Positions 15,360 through 23,279 of a DNA stretch of 64,000 nucleotides are shown here, in pieces. Source of the DNA: Sphaerisporangium rubeum. GTDB taxonomy: Bacteria; Actinomycetota; Actinomycetes; Streptosporangiales; Streptosporangiaceae. Location of the stretch: contig NZ_JACHIU010000001.1 of assembly GCF_014207705.1 (NCBI RefSeq), forward strand, positions 6,564,501 through 6,628,500. The letters are read 5' to 3'. Each line of letters opens with the position of its first letter. Positions within the stretch are counted from its first letter, which is position 1. Under the pieces are notes generated by a model that ran no database searches, was not told the DNA's origin, and saw only the letters and a program-made list of their open reading frames with translations. Position numbers and translations under genes: made by a program.

Positions 15360-16637
15360 GTGACTGACCTGCCAGGTCGCGAAAACGACCCCAACGAGAA
15401 CCCGTTCGCGATGTTCGGTGATCCTGACCAGATGGCCGCGGCCATGCGTCAGTTCGCCGACATGCTGTCGGCCCCCCAGGGCTCTGGGCCGGTCAACTGG
15501 GACATGGCCAAGAACATCGCGCGCCACGCGGTCGTCGCCGAAGGGGACCCGAGCGTGATGGAGGGTGAGCGGCGCCAGATCGTCGACGCGCTGCGCCTCG
15601 CCGATCTGTGGCTCAACGAGGCCACCGCGCTGCCGAGCGGCCTCAGCACTCCCGAGGCGTGGAGCCGTTCGGAGTGGATCGAGCGGACCGTCCCGGTCTG
15701 GAAGCAGTTGTGCGACCCGATCGCCGAGCGCATGGTCGAGACGATGAGCGGCACGCTCGGCGGGCTCGGCGGCGAGAGCGGCGCGGCGATGGCCCAGCTC
15801 GGGCCGCTGGTCGGCATGATGCGCCAGATGGGCGGCATGATGGTCGGCGGCCAGATCGGTCAGGCCCTTGGCGCGCTCGCCCCCGAGGTGATCGGCTCCA
15901 CCGACATCGGGCTGCCGCTGTCCGGCACGGCGGCATTGCTGCCGGCCGGCATCGCGGCGTTCAGCCACGGCCTTGAGATCCCGTCCGAGGAGATCCGGCT
16001 GTACCTCGCGCTGCGGGAGGCCGCGCACCACCGGCTGTTCCAGCACGTGCCGTGGCTGCGTTCGCAGCTCTTCGGCGCGGTCGAGGAGTACGCCAGGGGC
16101 ATCACCGTGGACGTCTCGGCGCTGGAGGAGCAGGTCCGCGGTCTCGACATCAACAACATCGAGCAGATCCAGGAGGCGCTGAGCGGCGGCGCGCTGCTCA
16201 AGCCCGAGGAGAGCGACCGCCAGAAGGCCGCGCTGGCCCGCCTGGAGACGCTGCTCGCGCTGGTCGAGGGCTGGGTCGGCACGGTCACCGACGCCGCGGC
16301 CACCGGCAAGCTGCCGTCCGCGGCGGCCCTGTCGGAGACGGTGCGGCGGCGCCGCGCCACCGGCGGACCGGCCGAGCGCACGTTCGCCACGCTCGTCGGG
16401 CTGGAACTGCGGCCGCGGCGGCTGCGTGAGGCGGCGGCGCTGTGGCAGGCCCTCGCGGCGGCCCGCGGCGTCGAGGGCCGGGACGCGGTGTGGTCGCACC
16501 CCGACCTCATGCCCGACGCCGGCGATCTCGACGACCCCGAGGCGTTCGTCCGCGGGGACGGCGGGCTCGACATGTCGGCCTTCGACGACGAGCGGCCCGG
16601 CGAGGGGAAGCCCGGGGACGACGGCCCCGGCGCCTGA
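15360..16637 (+). CDS. DUF2342 / TIGR03624 zinc-metalloprotease-like protein
   Basis: The 425-residue protein matches the actinobacterial DUF2342 family: GPVNWDMAKNIARHAVVAEG near residue 43, a Met/Gly-rich MRQMGGMMVGGQIGQALG loop, and LREAAHHRLFQHVPWLRSQL at the metal-like site. The canonical HExxH is represented by the REAAHHR segment, so activity is unproven. The start is the GTG at 15360. It overlaps the Nudix gene by one base. Confidence 0.85.
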   Translation: MTDLPGRENDPNENPFAMFGDPDQMAAAMRQFADMLSAPQGSGPVNWDMAKNIARHAVVAEGDPSVMEGERRQIVDALRLADLWLNEATALPSGLSTPEAWSRSEWIERTVPVWKQLCDPIAERMVETMSGTLGGLGGESGAAMAQLGPLVGMMRQMGGMMVGGQIGQALGALAPEVIGSTDIGLPLSGTAALLPAGIAAFSHGLEIPSEEIRLYLALREAAHHRLFQHVPWLRSQLFGAVEEYARGITVDVSALEEQVRGLDINNIEQIQEALSGGALLKPEESDRQKAALARLETLLALVEGWVGTVTDAAATGKLPSAAALSETVRRRRATGGPAERTFATLVGLELRPRRLREAAALWQALAAARGVEGRDAVWSHPDLMPDAGDLDDPEAFVRGDGGLDMSAFDDERPGEGKPGDDGPGA

Positions 16638-17203
16638 TGACCTCACCCTTTCTCGCGCCGTCTCCCCTGCACGAGGCCGCGGTGGCGTCCCTGACAGGCT
16701 GGACGGCCCCCACCGGGCCTGAGGAGGAACTGCGGTCGGAGTTCCTCGCGCACCTGCGGGCCCACGAGGACGCGATGTGGCGTTCGTGCGTGCCGGGACA
16801 TCTCACGGCGACCACCGCGGTGCTGTCGCACGACGGCGCCATGGTGCTGCTCACCCACCACCCCAAGGCCCGCATGTGGTTGCCGATGGGAGGCCACTGC
16901 GAGCCGGGGGACGCGTCCCTGGAGGCGGCGGCGCTGCGTGAGGCCACCGAGGAGTCCGGCATCGCGGGGCTGCGACTGCTGCCGGGACCGCTGGCCCTGG
17001 ACCGGCACCAGGTGTGGTGCCACCCGCCGCACAGCCTGCACCTCGACGTGGAGTACGGCGCGGTGGCTCCGCCTGGTGCGGAGTTCGTCCGCAGCGAGGA
17101 GTCGCTGGAGCTGCGGTGGGTGCCGGTGGACGACATCCCCGAGCCGACCGACGAGGCGACCCGCCGGCTGGCCCGCCGCGCCAGGGCCGTCCTGCTTTCC
17201 TGA
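16637..17203 (+). CDS. Nudix hydrolase
   Basis: The 188-residue protein contains a complete Nudix box, GGHCEPGDASLEAAALREAT followed by EESGI (residues about 77-101). It therefore cleaves a nucleoside diphosphate linked to another group, with Mg held by the glutamates. The ATG overlaps the stop of the DUF2342 gene (TGATG), which implies coupling. The actual substrate cannot be read. A terminator with a T-run follows. Confidence 0.88.
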   Translation: MTSPFLAPSPLHEAAVASLTGWTAPTGPEEELRSEFLAHLRAHEDAMWRSCVPGHLTATTAVLSHDGAMVLLTHHPKARMWLPMGGHCEPGDASLEAAALREATEESGIAGLRLLPGPLALDRHQVWCHPPHSLHLDVEYGAVAPPGAEFVRSEESLELRWVPVDDIPEPTDEATRRLARRARAVLLS

Positions 17204-17216
17204 TCATGGCCGAGAA

Positions 17217-17240
17217 CCGTCCCGGTCAGGACGGGTTTTT
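17217..17240 (+). terminator. Rho-independent terminator after the Nudix gene
   Basis: CCGTCC pairs with GGACGG around a 6-base loop and is followed by GTTTTT. It is one of the few classic T-run terminators in the window. Confidence 0.8.
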
Positions 17241-17302
17241 CACGCTCGCCCTATGAACCGGTGGATAGGGTCGGTGTCGTACGACCGAGGCACGGGGGTC
17301 AC

Positions 17303-18319
17303 GTGGGCACGACGACCGACACACCGGTGGGAGGGGTCATCGCGGACCCGCCACCGTTCCGCTGGCGCAGTGTGCGCGTGCCCGGCACGCTCGCCTGGCT
17401 TGCGGTGACCCCGTTCGCGGCCTGGGCCGTGGCGCGGGTCGCGGGCCTTGAGCGTGGATCGTTCCTGGCCCAGATCATCACGGCGACCCCGTACGCCGCG
17501 GCCGGCTCGCTGCTGCCGGTGCTGCTCTCGCTGCTCGCACGCAAGAAGGCCGCGACGGCGGTGGCGCTGGCCACGACCGCGGCGCTCGGTGTGAGCGTTC
17601 TCCCACGCGCCTTCGGCGACACCGCACAGGCGGCCGGGGGGCAGCCGTTCACGGTGCTCACGTCCAACCTGCTGTTCGGTCACGCCGACGCGAGCGCACT
17701 GGTGGACCTCGTGCGGCGCCACCGACCGGACGTGCTGAGCACGCAGGAGCTCACGCCGGAGGCGGTGGCGGAACTCGACGCGGCGGGGCTGAAGGAGCTC
17801 ATGCCGTACCGCGTGCTCGAGGACGAGTGGAGCGCGGCGGGAAGCGGCATCTTCTCCAGCAGGCCGCTCACCCGGCTGGACGGGCTCTTCCAGGTCATCG
17901 GCCACAACATGCCGGCGGCGGAGCTGACGATGCCGGACGGCGCGCGGCTGCAGATCGTGGACGTGCACACCCTGCCGCCGCTCGGCCGGCAGACCGTGCT
18001 GTGGACGGCCGGGCTGCGCGCGCTGCCGTCCGCGACGTCGTCCGGGCCGTTCCGCGTTCTGGCGGGGGACTTCAACGCGAGCCTGGACCACGCGGAGATG
18101 CGCGGGCTGATCGCGCGGGGGTACCACGACGCGGCGGACATCACCGGCAAAGGGCTGATCCCGACGTGGCCGGCCAACAAGCGTGTGCCGCCGCTGATCA
18201 CCATCGACCACGTGCTGACCGACCGGCGGGTCGCCGTCGAGCGCTACAACGTGTACGACATCCCCGGCACCGACCATCGGGCCGTGCTCGCGCACCTGTC
18301 GGTGCCGTCGGCGCGCTGA
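17303..18319 (+). CDS. Membrane-anchored endonuclease/exonuclease/phosphatase-fold protein, VanJ-like
   Basis: The 338-residue protein has three transmembrane helices in the first 115 residues. An EEP-fold catalytic domain follows, with TVLTSNLLFGHAD, LSTQELTPEAV, LAGDFNASLDH and a closing TDHRAVLAHL (metal-binding Asp and His). This is the layout of VanJ of Streptomyces, a membrane phosphatase linked to teicoplanin resistance and lipid-diphosphate recycling. That role is inferred from architecture alone. The start chosen is the GTG at 17303 (VGTTTD), because the sequence before it does not look coding. Confidence 0.75.
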   Translation: MGTTTDTPVGGVIADPPPFRWRSVRVPGTLAWLAVTPFAAWAVARVAGLERGSFLAQIITATPYAAAGSLLPVLLSLLARKKAATAVALATTAALGVSVLPRAFGDTAQAAGGQPFTVLTSNLLFGHADASALVDLVRRHRPDVLSTQELTPEAVAELDAAGLKELMPYRVLEDEWSAAGSGIFSSRPLTRLDGLFQVIGHNMPAAELTMPDGARLQIVDVHTLPPLGRQTVLWTAGLRALPSATSSGPFRVLAGDFNASLDHAEMRGLIARGYHDAADITGKGLIPTWPANKRVPPLITIDHVLTDRRVAVERYNVYDIPGTDHRAVLAHLSVPSAR

Positions 18320-18323
18320 GCGG

Positions 18324-18914
18324 TCAGGCGCGCAGCAGAGCGCGGGTGTTGTCCCAGCCCTCCAGGCCGGGGTCGAGACGGCCGATGTCGCCGGGGGTGC
18401 GCAGGCGGTGCCAGCCGGGGCCGGTGGCGACCATGCGGGGGCCGGGGGCCTCGCCGCGCAGGTGCTTGACGACACCGGGGGTGTCGAGGCCGGCGGTGGC
18501 CCACTCCGGGTACGGCAGATGTGCGGCGACGGCGACGGCGGTGCCGTCCTCGGCCGGTGTGACGGCCAGGTGCGCGCGGCCGAGCTCACGGAAGAGCTTG
18601 CCGATGAGCAACGGCGGCAGGTCAGGCGCGTCACCCGAGATCACCACGGCCTGCTCGCCGTACGGTCGCAGCGCGGCGAAGACCTCGGCCAGTGTCGCGT
18701 CCCGCCGCAGCTCGACGACGCGGGTACCCGGCCAGGCGATCTCGTGCATGCCGGGGACGCCTGCCGAGACGATCATCGGCTCGACCAGGTCGAGGCCCGC
18801 CACGATCTCATAGGTGTCCTCGGCCAGCGCGCGCAGGAACTCGCCGGGGTCGACGCCGGGCGGTGCCCCACCACCTGTGCCCGGCGTGACCAGGACGGCC
18901 GCGAGCCTCAGCAC
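18324..18914 (-). CDS. DUF2064 / TIGR04282-type glycosyltransferase-like protein
   Basis: This protein of about 196 residues resembles the DUF2064 GT-A-fold family: an N-terminal LAAVLVTPGTGGG, a metal-site-like AVVISGDAPDLPP, and a C-terminal GWDNTRALLRA. Its GTG overlaps the stop of the upstream YgjP gene by seven bases (GTGCTGA), implying coupling. Family members are related to MobA-like nucleotidyl/glycosyl transferases, but the substrate is unknown. It ends 4 bases from the convergent EEP gene. Confidence 0.72.
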   Translation of the reverse strand: MLRLAAVLVTPGTGGGAPPGVDPGEFLRALAEDTYEIVAGLDLVEPMIVSAGVPGMHEIAWPGTRVVELRRDATLAEVFAALRPYGEQAVVISGDAPDLPPLLIGKLFRELGRAHLAVTPAEDGTAVAVAAHLPYPEWATAGLDTPGVVKHLRGEAPGPRMVATGPGWHRLRTPGDIGRLDPGLEGWDNTRALLRA

Positions 18915-19486
18915 TCGTCCGTGGCCCCGTGTGCGGCCATGGAGTAACCCTCCAGGAAACCCCGCGCTCGTTCGGCCTTCGGGTAACGCTCCACCAGGGT
19001 CCAGAAGCGCGGGCCGTGGCTCGGCACCAGCAGGTGGACGAGCTCGTGCATTATCACGTAGTCGACCACCCAGGCCGGCATGCCTTTGAGGCGTGTGGAC
19101 AGCCTGATGGTGCCGTGGTCGGGGGTGCACGATCCCCAGCGGTGGCGCTGGTTGTCGACCCAGCGCACGCTCACGGGTGTCGCCTGGTCTCCCAGGTAGC
19201 GGGCCGACAGGTCTTTGGCACGTTCGAGAAGGTCGTCGTCGCTCGGCCGTCTGCGCTGCTCCTTGGCCGCGAGCCGGTCGAGCATCCGGCGCACCCATTG
19301 TTCCTCGTCCGTGCTGCTCAGACCGGCAGGCAGAAGCACGATGGTCTTGTCGCCATCGCGGTACGCGGATACGGTTCGCCGTCGGCGTGCACTCCGACGG
19401 ACCTCCACTGTCTCGGGGGGCACATATGCACGGTAGCCGAGTGTGCCCGGATTCCACAGGGGGGGATCCGCGTTTTCGCTGGTCAA
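18908..19486 (-). CDS. YgjP-type zinc metallopeptidase (M48/DUF45)
   Basis: The 192-residue protein has the motif MHELVHLLVPSHGPRFW (HExxH with a downstream His) at about residue 145. It is preceded by HRWGSCTPDHGTIRLSTRLK, the DUF45 signature. Zinc and proteolytic activity follow from family knowledge. The TTG at 19486 has a weak ribosome site, so the true start may be slightly downstream. It is coupled to the DUF2064 gene. Confidence 0.85.
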   Translation of the reverse strand: MTSENADPPLWNPGTLGYRAYVPPETVEVRRSARRRRTVSAYRDGDKTIVLLPAGLSSTDEEQWVRRMLDRLAAKEQRRRPSDDDLLERAKDLSARYLGDQATPVSVRWVDNQRHRWGSCTPDHGTIRLSTRLKGMPAWVVDYVIMHELVHLLVPSHGPRFWTLVERYPKAERARGFLEGYSMAAHGATDEC

Positions 19487-19653
19487 TCACTGTTCGCCAG
19501 GTGTTCAGCTACCACACGCCTCACATCCGTCACATCGGACGGTGAACTCACCCGATCGTGAGATCGTCCGTGGACGGCCGGATGCGGCCAAGTTGTCCAC
19601 AGGCGGGTCCTGAGCCGATCCGCGTCCTTGCGGCCTGTGCGAGGCTCCCGGAC

Positions 19654-20787
19654 GTGACCGAGACCAGGCCTTCCTCCCGGCCGCATCCGCTGCGGCCCCG
19701 CCTCAAGCCCATGCTGCGCCGTGTGGTCCGCGACGACCACACGCTGCAACTCGGCGTCCAGCCGATGCGCGCGGTGATGCTGACCAAGCTCGACCCGCCT
19801 GCGCGCGGTTTCGTCGAGTCCCTGGACGGCACGCGCACCCTGGACGAGTTGATCGCCACGGCCGAGATCGGTGAGGAGCAGGCACGGCAGGTGATGCGCC
19901 TGCTGACGGACGGCGGCCTGCTGGACGACGCCGCCCTCCGTCCCGACGCGCTGCGCGGCCTGTCCCTTGCCGAGCGTGAGCGCCTGGGTCCCGACCTGGA
20001 CGAGCTGTCCCTCTCCCCCGCCGACGCCGCGGACGCCGGCCTGAGCGCGCTGGCCCGCCGCCGCCGCGCGCAGGTCCGCGTCTACGGCGCCGGTCGCGTC
20101 GGCGCGCAGATCACCGTCCTGCTCGCCGCGTCCGGCATCGGCCACCTGTGTGTCGTCGACCCGGCGCCGGCCCGCCACGAGCACGTGGTGCCAGGCGGCC
20201 TGTCGTTCGGCGACGTGGGCCGCCCGAGAGAGGAGGCCGCGGCCGCCGCGGCCCGCGAGATCGCTCCCGGCGCCAACATCTGGACCGGCCGCACCGCCTC
20301 CCGGCCCGCCGACCGCGCGTCCCCGCCGGACCTGGCGATCCTGGCCCCGGTGGATCCTCTCGACCCGCTGACCGCCGCCGAGTTGCTCCAGTCCGGCATC
20401 CCCCACCTGCTGGTCTCGGCCACCGAAGGCGTGGGGACCATCGGTCCGCTGGTTCTTCCGGGAAGCTCTCCGTGCCTGCGCTGCCAGGAGTTGACGCGCC
20501 GGGACCACGATCCCGCCTGGCCCCTGGTCGGCGCGCGCCTCGGGGGTTACCCACCGGGTGAGATCGCGTGCGGCACCGCGCTGGCCACGGTCGTCGCCGC
20601 TCAGGCGACCGGCCACGCGCTGGCCCACATCGACGGCCTCCCGTGCCAGATCGTCGGCCGCTCCATCGACATCACCCCCGACTGGCAGTGGAAACGCCGT
20701 CCCTGGCCCATCCATCCCCACTGCACCTGCACCTGCCGGCCGTCCCCTCAGGGCCCGTGGCAGGGAGCCACGTACGAGGACCCCTAA
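19654..20787 (+). CDS. ThiF/E1-like protein with N-terminal RRE-like domain
   Basis: In the 377-residue protein, residues about 20-100 resemble a PqqD-like winged-helix peptide-recognition domain (LDGTRTLDELIATAEIGEEQ). Residues about 130-340 are an E1/ThiF-type nucleotide-binding fold (QVRVYGAGRVGAQITVLLAA). Four cysteines in CLRCQ and CTCTC form a likely zinc site. This is the domain order of leader-peptide-binding proteins of TOMM/azoline systems, but no precursor peptide or YcaO is nearby. Stand-alone copies are also common in actinobacterial chromosomes. The GTG at 19654 follows GAGG. Confidence 0.75.
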   Translation: MTETRPSSRPHPLRPRLKPMLRRVVRDDHTLQLGVQPMRAVMLTKLDPPARGFVESLDGTRTLDELIATAEIGEEQARQVMRLLTDGGLLDDAALRPDALRGLSLAERERLGPDLDELSLSPADAADAGLSALARRRRAQVRVYGAGRVGAQITVLLAASGIGHLCVVDPAPARHEHVVPGGLSFGDVGRPREEAAAAAAREIAPGANIWTGRTASRPADRASPPDLAILAPVDPLDPLTAAELLQSGIPHLLVSATEGVGTIGPLVLPGSSPCLRCQELTRRDHDPAWPLVGARLGGYPPGEIACGTALATVVAAQATGHALAHIDGLPCQIVGRSIDITPDWQWKRRPWPIHPHCTCTCRPSPQGPWQGATYEDP

Positions 20788-20839
20788 GGTGCGGAATGAT
20801 CACCGACTCGCCGCACACCGCCGGGATGGACCGGTCGTG

Positions 20840-20973
20840 CTTCCCACCGCACACCACCGGGAAGGCTTCCGGCTCACTTCCCGCCGCGCACCACCGGGAA
20901 AGCCTCCGGCTCACTTCCCGCCGCGCACCACCGAAAAAGCCTCCGGCTCACTTCCCGCCGCACTCCTCCGGGA
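20840..20973. repeat. 37-base direct tandem repeat, 3.6 copies
   Basis: Units start at 20840, 20877, 20914 and 20951 (last one partial) and differ by a few bases. Each contains CTTCCCGCCGCGCACCACCG and a short inverted segment around GGAAGGCTTCC. The period is not a multiple of three, which argues against coding. Confidence 0.85.
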
Positions 20974-21093
20974 CGGAGTCTGAAGGCTTCGCCGGCCCGG
21001 CGGTCCCTGTCGTTGATCTCCGGTTGCATGAGTGTGAGCAAAAACACAGTTCACGAGAGAGGCGGTGGGGTGGGGGGAAGTTGGGTCCGGTGT

Positions 21094-21122
21094 GGGGGTT
21101 TGGTGGGTGATGGGTGGTCGGG
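21094..21122 (+). other. G-quadruplex motif in the ABC1 kinase leader
   Basis: Four runs of at least three G (21094-21098, 21105-21107, 21112-21114, 21120-21122) are separated by loops of 6, 4 and 5 bases. More G-runs lie just upstream at 21067-21077. In RNA this could fold about 28 bases before the start codon. Confidence 0.55.
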
Positions 21123-21150
21123 AGGTGGTAACGGCGTTAACAATGGACAG

Positions 21151-22488
21151 GTGAGTGACTTTCCTCGGAATGCCGTCACGCGTTCCGCGAAGCTGGCGAC
21201 GTTGCCGCTGGGGTTCGCCGGACGTGCCGCGCTTGGAGTGGGGAAGAGGATCGGGGGGAGATCCGCCGAGGTCGTCGCGCAGGAGATCCAGCAGCGCACC
21301 TCTGAGCAGATGTTCAAGGTGCTCGGGGAGCTCAAGGGCGGGGCGATGAAGGTTGGACAGGCCTTGTCGATCTTCGAGGCGGCGTTGCCGCCGGAGATCG
21401 CGGGTCCCTACCGTGCGACGTTGACGAAGCTGCAGGACGCGGCGCCGCCGTTGCCGGTCTCGGCCGTGCACGCGGTCCTCACCGAGCAACTCGGGGACGA
21501 CTGGCGGGAGCACTTCCAGGACTTCGACGACGTCCCCACCGCGGCGGCGTCGATCGGCCAGGTGCACAAGGCGGTCTGGCACGACGGCCGGCAGGTCGCC
21601 GTGAAGATCCAGTATCCCGGTGCCGGTAAGGCCCTGCTCAGCGACTTCAACCAGCTGGCCCGTCTCGGCAAGCTCTTCGGCGTGCTGATGCCTGGCCTGG
21701 ACATCACCGCGCTGCTCGGCGAGTTGCGGGAGCGGGTCGCCGAGGAGCTCGACTACCTCAAGGAGGCGCAGGCCCAGCACGGGTTCGCCGTGGCGTACCG
21801 CGACGACCCCGATTTCAAGGTGCCTGAGGTCATCGCCGCCAACGAGCAGATTCTCGTGAGCGAGTGGGTCGACGGCACACCGCTGTCGCGGATCATCGCC
21901 TCCGGCACCAAGGAGGAGCGTGACCGCGCGGGCCTGCTCTTCGTGCGGTTCCTGTTCAGTTCCCCCTCCCGCGCCGGCCTCCTGCACGCCGACCCCCACC
22001 CGGGGAACTTCCGCGTGCTCCCCGACGGCCGCCTCGGCGTGCTCGACTTCGGCGCCGTCAGCCACATGCCGGACGGCTACCCGGAGGCGTTCGGCACCCT
22101 GACCCGCATCTTCATCCAAGGCGACATGGACACGGTCGTGCGGGGCCTGCGCGAAGAAGGCTTCATCCGTCCCCACATCGAGATCGACCCCGAGGCCCTG
22201 CGCGCGTTCCTGACCCCGTACGTCGAACCCACGCAGGTGGAGGAGTTCACCTTCAGTCGCGAATGGCTCCAGCGCCAGGCCGCCACGGTGACCGACCTGC
22301 GTCCCACCAACGTCGTACGCCAGCTCAACCTGCCGCCGTCCTACGTCCTGATCAACCGCGTCCACATCGCCGGCATCGGCGTCCTGTGCCAACTCGGCGC
22401 CACGGCCCGCTTCCGCGACGAAGTGATCCGCTGGGTCCCCGGCTTCGCCGACGACCCCCCGGCCGAACCGGCTCTGGCCACCACCTGA
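21151..22488 (+). CDS. ABC1/AarF (UbiB)-family atypical kinase
   Basis: The 445-residue protein has the ABC1 hallmarks: GGAMKVGQALS (KxGQ), AAASIGQVHKAV (Ala-rich loop), VAVKIQYPG (lysine), LLHADPHPGNF (catalytic loop) and LDFGAVSHM (DFG). These proteins support lipid and quinone metabolism. The start is the GTG at 21151 with only GGAC upstream; the open frame to 21013 covers G-rich non-coding DNA. In actinobacteria it commonly sits near ThiF-like, WhiB and UvrD genes, as here. Confidence 0.9.
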   Translation: MSDFPRNAVTRSAKLATLPLGFAGRAALGVGKRIGGRSAEVVAQEIQQRTSEQMFKVLGELKGGAMKVGQALSIFEAALPPEIAGPYRATLTKLQDAAPPLPVSAVHAVLTEQLGDDWREHFQDFDDVPTAAASIGQVHKAVWHDGRQVAVKIQYPGAGKALLSDFNQLARLGKLFGVLMPGLDITALLGELRERVAEELDYLKEAQAQHGFAVAYRDDPDFKVPEVIAANEQILVSEWVDGTPLSRIIASGTKEERDRAGLLFVRFLFSSPSRAGLLHADPHPGNFRVLPDGRLGVLDFGAVSHMPDGYPEAFGTLTRIFIQGDMDTVVRGLREEGFIRPHIEIDPEALRAFLTPYVEPTQVEEFTFSREWLQRQAATVTDLRPTNVVRQLNLPPSYVLINRVHIAGIGVLCQLGATARFRDEVIRWVPGFADDPPAEPALATT

Positions 22489-22524
22489 GGCCGGTCACCC
22501 GCGGACCCGGATATTCGGAAAATG

Positions 22525-22560
22525 AAAAAGGGGACGGCCCGGGTGGGGCCGTCCCTTTTT
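22525..22560. terminator. Bidirectional terminator between the ABC1 kinase and the small gene
   Basis: GGGACGGCCC (22531-22540) pairs with GGGCCGTCCC (22546-22555), flanked by AAAAA and TTTTT. It therefore works for both convergent transcripts. Confidence 0.85.
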
Positions 22561-22576
22561 CATGAGAGTGGATGGG

Positions 22577-22629
22577 TTGTCAGACGAGGCGCGACATCTC
22601 TGCCGCGCCTTCAATTGTCAGACGAGGCG
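22577..22629. repeat. 15-base direct repeat spanning the end of the small gene
   Basis: TTGTCAGACGAGGCG occurs at 22577-22591 and 22615-22629. On the minus strand each encodes the end RLV-stop. The second copy is the true end of the 64-residue gene; the first looks like a micro-duplication of its tail. Confidence 0.6.
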
Positions 22630-22812
22630 GGCCATGGCGTGGCGGAGGCGGGTGGAGGCGCGTTCTGCCTGCCTTCTGGCGCGTTGTACTCGTTGGAGGC
22701 TGGAGACCAGGCGTTGGTGTTCCGCCTCCCGGTGGAGGGTGCGTATTCGGTCGCGCACCAGTTCTTCATGAATGAAGGGTGTGTCGGCGTTCCAGGTCGG
22801 TAGGAAGCTCAT
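22618..22812 (-). CDS. Small Arg-rich protein downstream of whiB7
   Basis: The 64-residue product begins MSFLPTWNADTPFIHEELVR and continues as a charged, probably helical segment rich in Arg, Glu and Gln. I recognise no family with certainty; similar short proteins lie near whiB7-type genes in actinobacteria. The ATG at 22812 follows AAAGGA by about 11 bases. It lies 55 bases after the whiB7 stop on the same strand and is likely co-transcribed. Confidence 0.65.
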   Translation of the reverse strand: MSFLPTWNADTPFIHEELVRDRIRTLHREAEHQRLVSSLQRVQRARRQAERASTRLRHAMARLV

Positions 22813-22867
22813 TGGAGGTCTGGTCCTTTCGAGGTGCCGGGTCGGAACCGGCGTCAAGGGGTGGTGG

Positions 22868-23137
22868 TCAGGCGGCGACGGGGGTCTTGCGGGGGCGGCC
22901 GCGGGGGCGCTTCTTGGGGACGACGACTCCCCTGAGGACGAGTTCGCCGCCCCAGACACCCCAGGGCTCCTCGCGCTCGAGCGCTCGGGCCAGGCAGGCC
23001 TTCTGGATGGGGCAGCCTCCGCAGAGGGCCTTCGCGAACTCGACGTCGTCGGGGGACTCGGCGAACCACAGGTCCGGCTCTGTACGACACGGGATATCGG
23101 CTTCGTCGACCAGGTCCATGGTCGTCCAAACCGCCAT
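22868..23137 (-). CDS. whiB7: WhiB7-type iron-sulfur transcription regulator
   Basis: The 89-residue protein has the four WhiB cysteines (DIPCRTEPDLWF, then ALCGGCPIQKACL), the turn GVWGGE and a C-terminal AT-hook RGRPRK. The AT-hook and size identify the WhiB7 group, which binds SigA and switches on intrinsic antibiotic-resistance genes under ribosome stress. The ATG at 23137 is 6 bases after AAAGGTG. The roughly 520-base leader contains an ORF, two hairpins and a terminator, and the promoter carries a WhiB7-type AT element. Autoregulated, attenuation-controlled expression is indicated. Confidence 0.93.
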   Translation of the reverse strand: MAVWTTMDLVDEADIPCRTEPDLWFAESPDDVEFAKALCGGCPIQKACLARALEREEPWGVWGGELVLRGVVVPKKRPRGRPRKTPVAA

Positions 23138-23205
23138 CTGCGTCACCTTTCTGTCTGGTTGTGATTGTGCGGTTACCTTTCGGCGGTGATCAGCGGCGGC
23201 GAATC

Positions 23206-23240
23206 AAAAAGGCCGCGGATCCCGGTGCGGATCCGCGGCC
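23206..23240 (-). terminator. Attenuator: intrinsic terminator inside the whiB7 leader
   Basis: On the minus strand GGCCGCGGAT pairs with ATCCGCGGCC around a 10-base loop and is followed by TTTTT. It stands about 70 bases before the whiB7 start and downstream of the promoter, so read-through must be controlled. Confidence 0.85.
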
Positions 23241-23256
23241 TGAAGGCTTTTCATTT

Positions 23257-23279
23257 ACCCGGTCAGGTTATGACCGGGT
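23257..23279 (-). promoter_or_regulatory. Hairpin at the end of the whiB7 leader ORF
   Basis: ACCCGGTCA pairs with TGACCGGGT around GGTTA. The stop codon of the leader ORF (23263-23265) lies inside it, so a ribosome finishing the ORF would melt this hairpin. Confidence 0.65.

Larger units (their letters stand above)
20788..21150. other. Non-coding stretch with 37-base tandem repeats and a G-rich leader
   Basis: The left part holds a tandem repeat (20840-20973). The right part (about 21060-21125) is strongly G-rich on the plus strand and lies just before the ABC1 kinase start. No coding sequence with normal codon bias is seen. Confidence 0.7.

Noticed and set aside
21013-21150. N-terminal extension of the ABC1 kinase.
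   Set aside because: The extra 46 codons are Gly/Trp/Val repeats from a G-run region. The family start fits the GTG at 21151.
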